Shown: positions 1 to 5,866 of the stretch, in pieces
Layout of the letters: each line of letters opens with the position of its first letter
Numbering within the stretch: position 1 is the first letter of the stretch
Assembly: GCA_021199595.1 (NCBI GenBank)
Contig: JAJQHT010000016.1
Coordinates: 1 to 5,866, forward strand
Direction: 5' to 3'
Origin: Oscillospiraceae bacterium
GTDB taxonomy: Bacteria; Bacillota; Clostridia; Oscillospirales; Oscillospiraceae
DNA: 5,866 bases
Notes under the pieces: generated by a model
The model's database searches: none
What the model was told of the DNA's origin: nothing
Seen by the model: the letters and a program-made list of their open reading frames with translations, nothing else
Made by a program: the position numbers and the translations under genes

Positions 1-61
1 GATTCGAACCCTCGACCTCTCGGATGCGAACCGAACGCTCTCCCAGCTGAGCTACGCCCCC
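1..61 (-). tRNA. tRNA-Ala, anticodon CGC (3' end cut by the window edge)
   Basis: Read on the minus strand, the sequence folds as a tRNA: 7-nt 5' acceptor strand (61-55, GGGGGCG), TA, D arm GCTC/GAGC (52-37), G, and anticodon stem TTCGG/CCGAG (35-31 and 23-19). The 7-nt anticodon loop is TTCGCAT (30-24), followed by a variable region AGGTC and T stem GAGGG with T loop TTCGAAT (8-2). The loop places CGC at 28-26, which reads the alanine codon GCG. The last part of the T stem, the 3' acceptor strand, discriminator base and CCA lie outside the window, so the G3-U70 alanine identity pair cannot be checked. The gene has its own promoter just upstream and is transcribed away from the SRP RNA gene. 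Confidence 0.95.
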
Positions 62-74
62 ACACCGCTATGAC

Positions 75-102
75 ATTATAGCACGAATTTTTATTTTGTA
101 AA
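75..102 (-). promoter_or_regulatory. Sigma-A-type promoter of the tRNA-Ala gene
   Basis: On the minus strand there is a -35 box TTTACA (102-97, five of six consensus bases), a 16-nt spacer and a perfect -10 box TATAAT (80-75). Initiation would fall near 68, leaving only a few leader bases before the mature tRNA 5' end at 61. This is inferred from sequence alone. Confidence 0.8.
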
Positions 103-109
103 GTCCCTC

Positions 110-138
110 TTGATAAAAAAGTTTTCCTGGTTTATAAT
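110..138 (+). promoter_or_regulatory. Sigma-A-type promoter of the SRP RNA gene
   Basis: The -35 box TTGATA (110-115) and perfect -10 box TATAAT (133-138) are separated by exactly 17 nt. This is a near-consensus promoter, as expected for an abundant stable RNA. Predicted initiation is at about 144-146, which coincides with the start of the terminal helix of the SRP RNA. The -35 box lies 7 nt from the -35 box of the divergent tRNA promoter. Confidence 0.85.
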
Positions 139-144
139 ATGTTC

Positions 145-418
145 TGGAGCTGTACTAGTCGGGGAGCCAGCGGTGCCCTGTACCCGCAATCCGCTATAGC
201 GGGGACGAACTCCTGCCCCCGGATATTCGATGTGTTGCCTGCCCGCAGCAAGTAGCGTTGATGGCTCGGTCTTGCGCAACGGGAACCCGTGAACCATGTC
301 AGGCGGGGAACCGAGCAGCATTAAGCGGGGCCTCCCGTGTGCCGTGAGGTCGCCGGGTCTGAGCCAACTACTGCGGTAACGGATGTGTCGAGTATACAAA
401 GGCAGGTGTGCAGCTCTT
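145..418 (+). ncRNA. ffs: Large-type signal recognition particle RNA (scRNA/6S-type SRP RNA with Alu domain)
   Basis: This is the RNA scaffold of the bacterial SRP, which pairs with Ffh to target nascent membrane and secreted proteins to FtsY. The Ffh-binding hairpin is recognisable at 294-319: TGTCAGG, a CGG/CCG stem closed by a GGAA tetraloop (307-310), then AGCAGC, the hallmark asymmetric and symmetric loop bases. The 5' part (about 161-213) carries the Alu-domain signature GGTGCCCTGTACCCGCAAT, so this is the long Bacillus/Clostridium form, not the short 4.5S form. The ends pair as helix 1: 147-155 (GAGCTGTAC) with 408-416 (GTGCAGCTC), nine pairs including one G-U. That gives about 270 nt, close to the 271 nt of the B. 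subtilis scRNA. TTTT (417-420) follows and may terminate the transcript or allow partial read-through into dnaX. Exact ends are inferred from the promoter and helix 1. An open reading frame on the opposite strand here is a shadow. Confidence 0.95.
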
Positions 419-474
419 TTATTATACCATTATTGGAGTTATATTTCTCTATTTAAGGATAAGAGGCTTTTTTC

Positions 475-2223
475 ATGTATCAGGCGCTCTATCGAAAATG
501 GCGCCCACGCACCTTTGACGATGTGGTGGGCCAGGATCATATTACCACCACCCTGAAGCGGCAAGTGCAGACGGGCCGCCTGTCCCATGCATATCTCTTT
601 ATCGGGACGCGCGGCACCGGCAAGACCACCTGCGCCAAAATCTTGGCCAGGGCTGTGAACTGCGAGCACCCCATAGACGGCAATCCCTGCAACCAGTGCG
701 CAGCCTGCCGGGGTATCGAGGAGGGCAGCATTCTGGACGTGGTGGAGCTGGACGCCGCCTCCAACAACCGCGTGGATGACGTCCGCGCCTTGCAGGACGA
801 AGCCATCTTCTCCCCCGCCAGTGTGAAAAAGCGGGTCTACATCATCGACGAGGTTCATATGCTCTCCACAGCGGCCTTCAACGCCCTCCTGAAAATATTG
901 GAGGAACCGCCCGAGCATTTGATGTTCATTCTCTGCACCACGGAGCTGCACAAGGTTCTGCCCACCATCGTCTCCCGCTGCCAGCGCCACAGCTTCAAGC
1001 GCATTGAGCCGGAGGCCATTGCGGGACGGCTCGCCTACGTGGCGGAGCAGGAGGGGCTGACGCTGGAGCCGGAGGCCGGCGCCTTATTGGCACGTCTTGC
1101 GGACGGCGGAATGCGGGACGCGCTGAGCCTGCTGGATCAGTGCGCCGCCACGGAGCATATTTGTTCCCAGGAGGTTCTTTCCGCCATGGGGCTGGCCGGG
1201 AGCCAGCGGACGGCGGAGCTGCTGGATGCTGTATGCGCTGGTTCTTCCGAAAAGGCTCTGACAACATTCAACGCACTCTGGAAGGACGGCAAAGACCCCG
1301 CCGGTATATTGGACGAGCTGGCAGGACTGATGCGGGACGTGCTGCTGCTTCAGGTGGCCCCACAGAGCGGGGATTCCCTGCTCTCCGGCCTGTACGAAAA
1401 GAAAACACTGCAATATTTTGCCGCAAAGCTGCCCGGCGCACGGCTGATGGACGGCATGAATGAGATTCGAGCCGCTGACCTTTCCGGCGCAAATCCCCGG
1501 CGAACGGCGGAGCTGTGTCTTGTGCGCCTGTGCGTGCCGGAGACTGGGGACACGCTGGCAGGGCTGAAAACCCGCGTGGCCCGACTGGAGACCGCCTGGA
1601 AGACGGGTATCGCCCCGTCTGCAAGCGTTCCCGCTTCTCCCTTGCCGGAGACGTCAGAACCAATAAAGCCCCTCCAAGCGTCCGCACCGGAACCAAAGCC
1701 AGCGCCCACAATGTCAGCGGAGGATGTCCCCTGGTATACAGACAATGACGCGCCCCCGGAGGAACCCGACTTTATGCCTCCTGTGGAGCCAGAGCCGGAG
1801 CCGACGCCTGTTCGGGCCGTTGCTCCTCCCCCGCCCCCATCGGAACCGGAACCCACGCCCGCGCCGCCTCAGACGGCGCCATCGGAACCGGGCGGCACAT
1901 TTTGGGACACGCTAATACACAATTTGAACGGCAAGGTCGATATGGGTACTTATGCCATTCTCGCTCTTCCAACCCAGGTGGCTGGCTCTCTTGCGGGGGA
2001 TGTGCTGACGGTTTACCTGCTCTCCCCCATTGCAAAGATGATGGTGAATACCCCCGCCATGTCCGCCGCCATCCAATCGGAGGCCAGCGCCATCGCGGGC
2101 AAGCCAGTGCGCGTGAGCTTTTCTGACCAGCCTCCGGCCCCCTCCCCGACTGCTCCCTCGACCCAGCCGGACACGAGCAAGCTGGACGCACTGAAAAAAT
2201 TCCCAAACTTTCGGATTGAATAA
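475..2223 (+). CDS. dnaX: DNA polymerase III subunits gamma/tau (DnaX)
   Basis: ATPase subunit of the clamp-loader complex, which opens and loads the beta sliding clamp at the replication fork and (tau form) tethers the polymerase. The 582-aa protein has the full AAA+ core: Walker A GTRGTGKT (44-51), four zinc-binding cysteines (63, 72, 75, 78), Walker B IIDEVH (123-128), sensor 1 CTT (154-156), the SRC arginine-finger motif (167-169) and sensor 2 GGMRDALSLLDQ with R214. A clamp-loader collar domain follows to about 375. Next comes a Pro/Glu-rich linker (about 380-475), then a folded C-terminal domain (about 475-550) and a short tail ending KKFPNFRIE. The ATG start is supported by AAGAGG at 461-466, 8 nt upstream, and by the typical N-terminus MYQALYRKWRP. 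The gene lies 57 nt after the SRP RNA, a classic Firmicutes order, and 27 nt before ebfC. No strong promoter was found in the gap, so it may share the SRP RNA promoter. No A-AAA-AAG slippery site was seen. Confidence 0.98.
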   Translation: MYQALYRKWRPRTFDDVVGQDHITTTLKRQVQTGRLSHAYLFIGTRGTGKTTCAKILARAVNCEHPIDGNPCNQCAACRGIEEGSILDVVELDAASNNRVDDVRALQDEAIFSPASVKKRVYIIDEVHMLSTAAFNALLKILEEPPEHLMFILCTTELHKVLPTIVSRCQRHSFKRIEPEAIAGRLAYVAEQEGLTLEPEAGALLARLADGGMRDALSLLDQCAATEHICSQEVLSAMGLAGSQRTAELLDAVCAGSSEKALTTFNALWKDGKDPAGILDELAGLMRDVLLLQVAPQSGDSLLSGLYEKKTLQYFAAKLPGARLMDGMNEIRAADLSGANPRRTAELCLVRLCVPETGDTLAGLKTRVARLETAWKTGIAPSASVPASPLPETSEPIKPLQASAPEPKPAPTMSAEDVPWYTDNDAPPEEPDFMPPVEPEPEPTPVRAVAPPPPPSEPEPTPAPPQTAPSEPGGTFWDTLIHNLNGKVDMGTYAILALPTQVAGSLAGDVLTVYLLSPIAKMMVNTPAMSAAIQSEASAIAGKPVRVSFSDQPPAPSPTAPSTQPDTSKLDALKKFPNFRIE

Positions 2224-2250
2224 ACTAAACATAACAGGAGACGACATATT

Positions 2251-2601
2251 ATGGCTAAAAATTCCTATCGCGGCGGCGGATACGGCGGCATGAATCAGGC
2301 CGCTATGATGAAGCAGGCACAGAAAATGCAGCAGGATTTGATTAAAATGCAGGCGGATCTGGAACCGCAGACCTATACCGCCGCGTCCGGCGGCGGCGTG
2401 GTGAAGGCCACCGTTTCCGGCAAACGGGAGCTGACCGAGGTGGTCATCGACCCGGAAGCCGTTGACCCGGAAGACGTGGAAATGCTCCAGGATTTAATCG
2501 TGGCCGCAGTAAATGAGGCGCTCCGCAAGGCGGAGGACGCGTCTAACCAGTCCATGAGCCGGATAACCGGGAACCTTGGCGGTCTCGGTGGTATGTTTTG
2601 A
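2251..2601 (+). CDS. ebfC: Nucleoid-associated protein of the YbaB/EbfC family
   Basis: Small DNA-binding protein that forms homodimers and coats the nucleoid in the cytoplasm. Members of the family are encoded next to dnaX in most bacteria. The 116-aa product is slightly longer than the usual 100-110 aa because of a Gly-rich N-terminus (RGGGYGG, 7-13). A helix rich in Met, Gln and Lys (about 14-36, MMKQAQKMQQDLIKMQ) is followed by the family core: GGGVVKATVSGKREL (47-61), the VVIDPEAVDPEDVEML strand-turn (64-79) and a final helix DLIVAAVNEALRKAE (81-95). It ends with a Gly-rich tail GNLGGLGGMF. The start has AGGAG at 2236-2240, 10 nt upstream of ATG. It lies 27 nt after dnaX with no promoter or terminator between, so the two are almost certainly co-transcribed. 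A strong terminator follows at once, where recR would normally be. Confidence 0.96.
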   Translation: MAKNSYRGGGYGGMNQAAMMKQAQKMQQDLIKMQADLEPQTYTAASGGGVVKATVSGKRELTEVVIDPEAVDPEDVEMLQDLIVAAVNEALRKAEDASNQSMSRITGNLGGLGGMF

Positions 2602-2620
2602 GTTTTATCTCAGCAGCCGC

Positions 2621-2673
2621 GGGGCAATGGAAATCAGACAGAGTCGTGGTTTCCATTGCCCCACTGTTTTTTT
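2621..2673 (+). terminator. Rho-independent terminator of the dnaX-ebfC operon
   Basis: A perfect 13-bp stem, GGGGCAATGGAAA (2621-2633) with TTTCCATTGCCCC (2650-2662), encloses a 16-nt loop. A run of seven T residues follows at 2667-2673. It starts 19 nt after the ebfC stop codon and separates the operon from the surface-protein gene. Confidence 0.93.
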
Positions 2674-2731
2674 CGGAAAAACTGCGCATACAGAGGGTTT
2701 TCTAACAAACTGTAAGAATTTGAAAAAAATA

Positions 2732-2761
2732 TTGACAAACTATGCTCATCTGTAATATAGT
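2732..2761 (+). promoter_or_regulatory. Promoter of the surface-protein gene
   Basis: A perfect -35 box TTGACA (2732-2737) is followed after 18 nt by TATAGT (2756-2761, five of six consensus bases). An alternative -10, TAATAT (2753-2758), would give a short 15-nt spacer. An A-rich stretch (2723-2731) just upstream could act as an UP-like element. The resulting leader would be about 48 nt. Confidence 0.75.
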
Positions 2762-2779
2762 AAGTTGTGTGTGTATTTC

Positions 2780-2800
2780 ATTTCGCGCTTTGGCGCAAAT
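2780..2800 (+). promoter_or_regulatory. Small hairpin in the 5' leader of the surface-protein mRNA
   Basis: ATTT (2780-2783), a bulged C, then GCGC (2785-2788), TTTG loop, GCGC (2793-2796) and AAAT (2797-2800) form a short stem-loop that ends one or two bases before the GGGAGG ribosome binding site (2802-2807). It could modulate translation or protect the mRNA 5' end. No known riboswitch or leader family is recognised, and its role is speculative. Confidence 0.4.
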
Positions 2801-2815
2801 TGGGAGGATGTTCAA

Positions 2816-4690
2816 ATGAAAAAGCAAATTCTTGCGCTGCTGCTGGCGCTGGTTCTCTGCCTGTCCCTGCTCCCCGCCGGCGTGCTGGCAGCGGATGAGA
2901 CAGCTGACGTATCCGAGAGCAGTGAAGCAGCGAGCGACGAAAATGCCGCAGCTGTTGCCAGCGAAACAGAAGCTGTGGCGGATACAGCGGAGGAAGCTGA
3001 TAGCATAGAGCAAAGCAGCGAGAGCATAATGCTTGCCAGCGCTGCCGCCGATGATTTGGCTGTGGAGCCTGTGATTTCGCCAATAGCCGGCGACCTGGAC
3101 TCCATCTATCTGATTACCGGATGGGACACCATGTCGAACTATTTCGACCTGGGCGAGAACGCGTTTGATTCCCTGGTCTACACCACGGTCGATTCTTATG
3201 TTTACTATAACGCCGGATCCTCCTTCGACGGCTATCTGATTGATGCCAGCAATATTTACGCAGGCTATCAAATCCCTTATGACCTGTTCATGGAGCAGGT
3301 AGATGCCATGTTCGTGACCTACAGCGACATGAAGGATTTTCTCACCCAGCAGGGCGTATATGACGCGGCCTCGGACACCGTGACCATCCGGTACGACGGC
3401 GGCGTGGGCGACACCAGGACACGGGATGCCTTCACCACCTATGAGGACGAGGATTACCTCTATGTCCAGGGCATTTATTCCAGCGGCATATCCGAGGCTG
3501 ACGATTTTACCCTGACCGACGACATGGTGGAAAATATCGATTACTATATCCGCGATTCTGGTGCTCACGGGGCAATCACGACGCCCATCGAGCTGGTTCT
3601 GGTTCGCTCGGGATCCGGCTATAAAATCGCCGCCTGGCGGGAGATAAGCTACTATATCATCGACAATGTGCTGTACTATCGCATTACGTCTGATATAACG
3701 GAGCACTATTACCCCATCACCGTGAATATCAGCACTTCAACCAACGACGAGGAGACTTCCTTGAATACAACCTTTTCCTTTGACGACAGGACTGTGATCT
3801 CGTCGAATCCCGCCGCAACCGTGACATTTAGCAATGGGCTGAATCAATACGTCAACGGCGTCGCCTGGCGGGCAGATACTGCATCTGTAACCTTTGATAT
3901 AACTGCGCCGGACGGCTATACTGTAGCCGTGACGTATTCGGACGACGTCAACACTGACAAAACAGTTACGCCCTATAGCTTCGGCACCTATGAGATATTC
4001 TCCGTCGGCGGACTGACTATTGACGTAACGCTTGAGGCAGAGATAGTGGAAACGCCTGCACCCTCCCCGTCCCCGACGCCTACCGCAGCTCCCTCTCCCA
4101 CACCGACCGAAGCGCCCGCTGCCAGCGAGACGCAGGCGTTTGACCTCACGGAGGTTCCTGCCGGACTTAGCTATGACACCGTGGAGGAGCTTGAAGACGC
4201 ATTGACAGAGCTGGTTCTGACCGCAGCCACGGATGAGTATTCCGCCGAAAATACAGCAGTCTATAACGTTTTGATAAGCACCGACGGCGGCACCACATGG
4301 CGAGAGCCGACGGATGAGGATTTGGTGAACGGCAAAATTACCGTGACACTCCCCTATCCTGACGGCACGAATGAAAACTATAAGTTCACCGTGGTACATA
4401 TGTTCACCACCGGCGACAAGGCTGGACAGACGGAGACCCCCGTGGCAACAAACACCGCCGACGGTATCCAGGTTACACTCACGGGCCTGTCCCCGGTAGC
4501 TATCGCCTGGACGGAGAGTACGGCAAATACAGCATCCCCCGCCGCTGCCACCGCAACTACAACCGCCACAGAGAATGCAACAGCGCCTCACACCGGGGAT
4601 GATACAAACGCTTATCTCTGGCTGGCATTCGCAATTCTCTGCGCCGCCGGTCTTACCATGGCCATCGCCGCGCGGAAACGGAAAAGCTGA
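2816..4690 (+). CDS. Secreted, probably sortase-anchored surface protein of unknown function
   Basis: I do not recognise a named family for the main body. The 624-aa product begins with a signal peptide: MKK, hydrophobic core ILALLLALVLCLSLLP (5-20), likely cleavage after VLA at 25. An acidic Ala/Ser/Glu-rich stretch follows (about 27-80). Next comes a Tyr- and Asp-rich region (about 95-300) that may hold one or two globular domains, then beta-rich segments (about 300-410). A Pro/Ser/Thr linker (414-435, APSPSPTPT repeats) precedes a second beta-type domain (about 440-565) ending TLTGLSPVAIAW, and a Thr/Ala-rich stalk (566-590). The C-terminus is APHTGDDTNAYLW, a hydrophobic span (about 599-618) and the basic tail RKRKS: an xPxTG-type cell-wall sorting signal, non-LPXTG. 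The ATG start was chosen because GGGAGG lies 8 nt upstream and the signal peptide begins there; an in-frame upstream TTG (2765) lies at the predicted transcript start. It is monocistronic and convergent with the feo operon. An adhesin, binding protein or other surface role is possible but not shown. Confidence 0.92.
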   Translation: MKKQILALLLALVLCLSLLPAGVLAADETADVSESSEAASDENAAAVASETEAVADTAEEADSIEQSSESIMLASAAADDLAVEPVISPIAGDLDSIYLITGWDTMSNYFDLGENAFDSLVYTTVDSYVYYNAGSSFDGYLIDASNIYAGYQIPYDLFMEQVDAMFVTYSDMKDFLTQQGVYDAASDTVTIRYDGGVGDTRTRDAFTTYEDEDYLYVQGIYSSGISEADDFTLTDDMVENIDYYIRDSGAHGAITTPIELVLVRSGSGYKIAAWREISYYIIDNVLYYRITSDITEHYYPITVNISTSTNDEETSLNTTFSFDDRTVISSNPAATVTFSNGLNQYVNGVAWRADTASVTFDITAPDGYTVAVTYSDDVNTDKTVTPYSFGTYEIFSVGGLTIDVTLEAEIVETPAPSPSPTPTAAPSPTPTEAPAASETQAFDLTEVPAGLSYDTVEELEDALTELVLTAATDEYSAENTAVYNVLISTDGGTTWREPTDEDLVNGKITVTLPYPDGTNENYKFTVVHMFTTGDKAGQTETPVATNTADGIQVTLTGLSPVAIAWTESTANTASPAAATATTTATENATAPHTGDDTNAYLWLAFAILCAAGLTMAIAARKRKS

Positions 4691-4710
4691 TAAATAATGA
4701 TTTAAGGCGC

Positions 4711-4746
4711 GAGGCCGCATCAAAACGTATGTTTTGATGCGGCCTC
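4711..4746. terminator. Perfect 16-bp inverted repeat between convergent genes, likely bidirectional terminator
   Basis: GAGGCCGCATCAAAAC (4711-4726) and its exact complement GTTTTGATGCGGCCTC (4731-4746) flank a 4-nt loop GTAT. The hairpin starts 20 nt after the surface-protein stop codon and 19 nt beyond the stop codon of the minus-strand small Cys-rich gene, so it can serve both transcripts. There is no clean T tract on either side: the plus strand continues AGCTTGTCAG and the minus strand GCGCCTTAAATCATTATTT. Termination efficiency and dependence on other factors are therefore uncertain. Confidence 0.7.
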
Positions 4747-4765
4747 AGCTTGTCAGTCCATATAT

Positions 4766-4924
4766 TTACCGATTGTTTTGCGACTTTTCATTAGTCTTTC
4801 GGGTTGGGCAATCCTGTTTGCAGCAATTACAGCTGGCTTTCCCTCTGTTTTTCCACATATGTATCACGATAAGTATAATCACCGCGATAATACATATCAG
4901 GATAATTATGCTCGCAAGATTCAT
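4766..4924 (-). CDS. FeoB-associated Cys-rich membrane protein, 52 aa
   Basis: Small protein that fits the FeoB-associated Cys-rich membrane protein family, found next to feoB in many Firmicutes and thought to assist ferrous iron uptake, possibly in a FeoC-like role. Translation of the minus strand gives MNLASIIILI at the N-terminus and one membrane span (about 3-22). A short basic stretch (WKNRGK) follows, then the cysteine cluster CNCCKQDC (C32, C34, C35, C39), suited to binding iron or another metal, and a polar tail ending NNR. AAGGAG (4935-4930) lies 5 nt upstream of the ATG. The start is 16 nt after the feoB stop codon, so the two genes form one operon. It is too short for usual length cut-offs. 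Family membership rests on size, topology, cysteine pattern and position; the exact function is unproven. Confidence 0.87.
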   Translation of the reverse strand: MNLASIIILICIIAVIILIVIHMWKNRGKASCNCCKQDCPTRKTNEKSQNNR

Positions 4925-4940
4925 CGCTTCTCCTTATGTT

Positions 4941-5866
4941 TCATGTTATGCCAATCAGCAGGCCAATCAGGTGTACGAGTCCTGCGGCAACCCACGCAAT
5001 GACGCATTGTTCTATTACAACGAACACCGCCCACTTGCCGCCAAGCTCACGCTTCACCGACGCAATCGCGGCGACGCACGGCGTATAGAGCAGGCTGAAT
5101 ACCATCATCGTTGCCGCCGCAAGCGGCGTGAGGAGGGACGTCACCTCTCCCGCGAAAAGGATCTCCATCGTCGAGACAACGCTTTCCTTGGCCATAAATC
5201 CGCTGATGAGGGACGTGCATATCCGCCAGTCTCCCAGGCCAAGCGGTTTGAAAATAGGCGCAATCAGCCCCGCCACGGCGGCGAGAATACTGTCTTGCGA
5301 ATCCGTTACCACGTTCAGTCTTACATCAAAGGTCTGCAAAAACCAAATCACAATGGTGGCCAGCAGAATGATGGTAAAGGCCCGGTGCAGAAAATCCTTC
5401 GCCTTCTCCCAGAGAAGCTGCACCACATTCCTGGCGGAAGGGAGCCTGTAATTCGGCAGTTCCAGAACAAACGGAACAGCCTCGCCCTGAAACAGCGTTT
5501 TCTTAAAGAGGAACGCGACAAGGATGCCCACGGCGATCCCCAGAAAGTAGAGGGCCGTGACGATCAAGCCGCTGTATTGAAGGAAGAAAATGTTCACAAA
5601 GAACATATAAATAGGGAGCTTCGCCGTACAGCTCATGAAGGGTGTCAGCAAAATCGTCATCCGGCGATCCCGTTCGCTGGGCAATGTTCTTGTGGCCATA
5701 ACGGCAGGGACTGTGCAGCCAAATCCAATCAGCATGGGGACAATACTGCGCCCGGAAAGGCCAATCTTCCGCAGCAGGCTGTCCATAAAGAACGCGACCC
5801 GCGCGATATATCCGCTGTCCTCCAGCAGGGACAGGAAGAAAAACAGACAGACGATGATCGGCAGAA
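4941..5866 (-). CDS. feoB: Ferrous iron transport protein B, C-terminal part (5' end beyond window)
   Basis: FeoB is the inner-membrane Fe(II) importer, with an N-terminal GTPase and a C-terminal membrane permease. Only the last 307 residues are visible, under half of a typical protein of about 650-750 aa, so the G motifs lie outside. The frame is open to the window edge; the first methionine inside (5786) is internal, because upstream codons encode the conserved LLEDSGYIARVAF stretch (EDSGY at 5822-5808). Other family motifs by visible residue are GFGCTVPA (47-54) with the conserved Cys of the gate region, MSCTAKLP (77-84), GFMAKESVVS (222-231) and YTPCVAAIASVKRELG (260-275). Several hydrophobic spans are present (for example about 90-120 and 160-177). 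The protein ends after LIGLLIGIT with TGA at 4943-4941. The Cys-rich small gene follows 16 nt downstream. Regulation (for example by Fur) cannot be judged because the promoter is outside the window. Confidence 0.97.
   Translation of the reverse strand, partial: LPIIVCLFFFLSLLEDSGYIARVAFFMDSLLRKIGLSGRSIVPMLIGFGCTVPAVMATRTLPSERDRRMTILLTPFMSCTAKLPIYMFFVNIFFLQYSGLIVTALYFLGIAVGILVAFLFKKTLFQGEAVPFVLELPNYRLPSARNVVQLLWEKAKDFLHRAFTIILLATIVIWFLQTFDVRLNVVTDSQDSILAAVAGLIAPIFKPLGLGDWRICTSLISGFMAKESVVSTMEILFAGEVTSLLTPLAAATMMVFSLLYTPCVAAIASVKRELGGKWAVFVVIEQCVIAWVAAGLVHLIGLLIGIT

Noticed and set aside
91..399. Open reading frame of 102 codons on the minus strand across the SRP RNA
   Set aside because: The region is explained by a structured SRP RNA with clear conserved motifs; the antisense frame is incidental and runs into the divergent promoters.
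825..831. G-AAA-AAG run in dnaX as a gamma-forming frameshift site
   Set aside because: It lacks the first A of the A-AAA-AAG heptamer and lies at codons 118-119, before Walker B, so slipping there could not make a functional gamma subunit.
1350..1856. Minus-strand Gly/Ser-rich reading frame of 168 codons inside dnaX
   Set aside because: Its composition is simply the complement of the Pro/Glu-rich DnaX linker; there is no family support.
2765..2815. Upstream in-frame TTG start adding 17 residues to the surface protein
   Set aside because: It lies at or before the predicted transcript start, lacks an RBS and would place polar residues before the signal peptide. ATG at 2816 has GGGAGG 8 nt upstream.
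2702..3706. Open reading frame of 334 codons on the minus strand opposite the surface-protein gene
   Set aside because: The plus strand here has a promoter, RBS, signal peptide and a coherent anchored protein. The minus frame has no recognisable family, and its 3' end runs through the promoter and leader of the real gene.
3737..4723. Open reading frame of 328 codons on the minus strand opposite the second half of the surface-protein gene
   Set aside because: It starts inside the palindromic hairpin, has no family resemblance, and its Cys/Gly/Arg-rich composition is what the complement of the Ala/Thr/Pro-rich plus-strand gene gives.
4778..5002. Plus-strand reading frame of 74 codons downstream of the palindrome
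   Set aside because: It is the complement of the small Cys-rich gene and the feoB 3' end, both of which have family features and, for the small gene, a good RBS.

Overview
The window looks like chromosomal DNA from an anaerobic, low-to-mid-GC Firmicute of the class Clostridia, probably a gut Oscillospiraceae/Ruminococcaceae relative. Supporting signs are a Bacillus/Clostridium-type large SRP RNA directly upstream of dnaX and ebfC, AGGAG-type ribosome binding sites, a surface protein with a TGD-type sortase-like tail, and a clostridial FeoB accompanied by a small Cys-rich membrane protein. Placement below class is inference.

Layout. (1) Positions 1-61 hold a tRNA-Ala(CGC) on the minus strand, cut at its 3' end by the window edge. 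Its promoter (75-102) stands back to back with the plus-strand promoter (110-138) of the large SRP RNA (about 145-418). (2) dnaX (475-2223, DNA polymerase III tau subunit) and ebfC/ybaB (2251-2601, nucleoid-associated protein) follow as an apparent operon, closed by a strong intrinsic terminator (2621-2673). recR, which usually comes next in Firmicutes, is not here. (3) A monocistronic gene with its own promoter (2732-2761) encodes a 624-aa secreted, probably wall-anchored surface protein (2816-4690). (4) A perfect 16-bp palindrome (4711-4746) lies between this gene and a convergent minus-strand iron-uptake operon. That operon has the C-terminal part of feoB (4941 to the right edge) and a 52-aa FeoB-associated Cys-rich membrane protein (4766-4924).

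The left part is a housekeeping information-processing block: tRNA, protein targeting RNA, replication clamp loader and nucleoid protein. The right part is cell-envelope biology: a surface protein of unknown ligand and ferrous iron import. No CRISPR array, transposase, phage gene or defence system is visible. The least described element is the surface protein. The most easily missed gene is the small FeoB partner.
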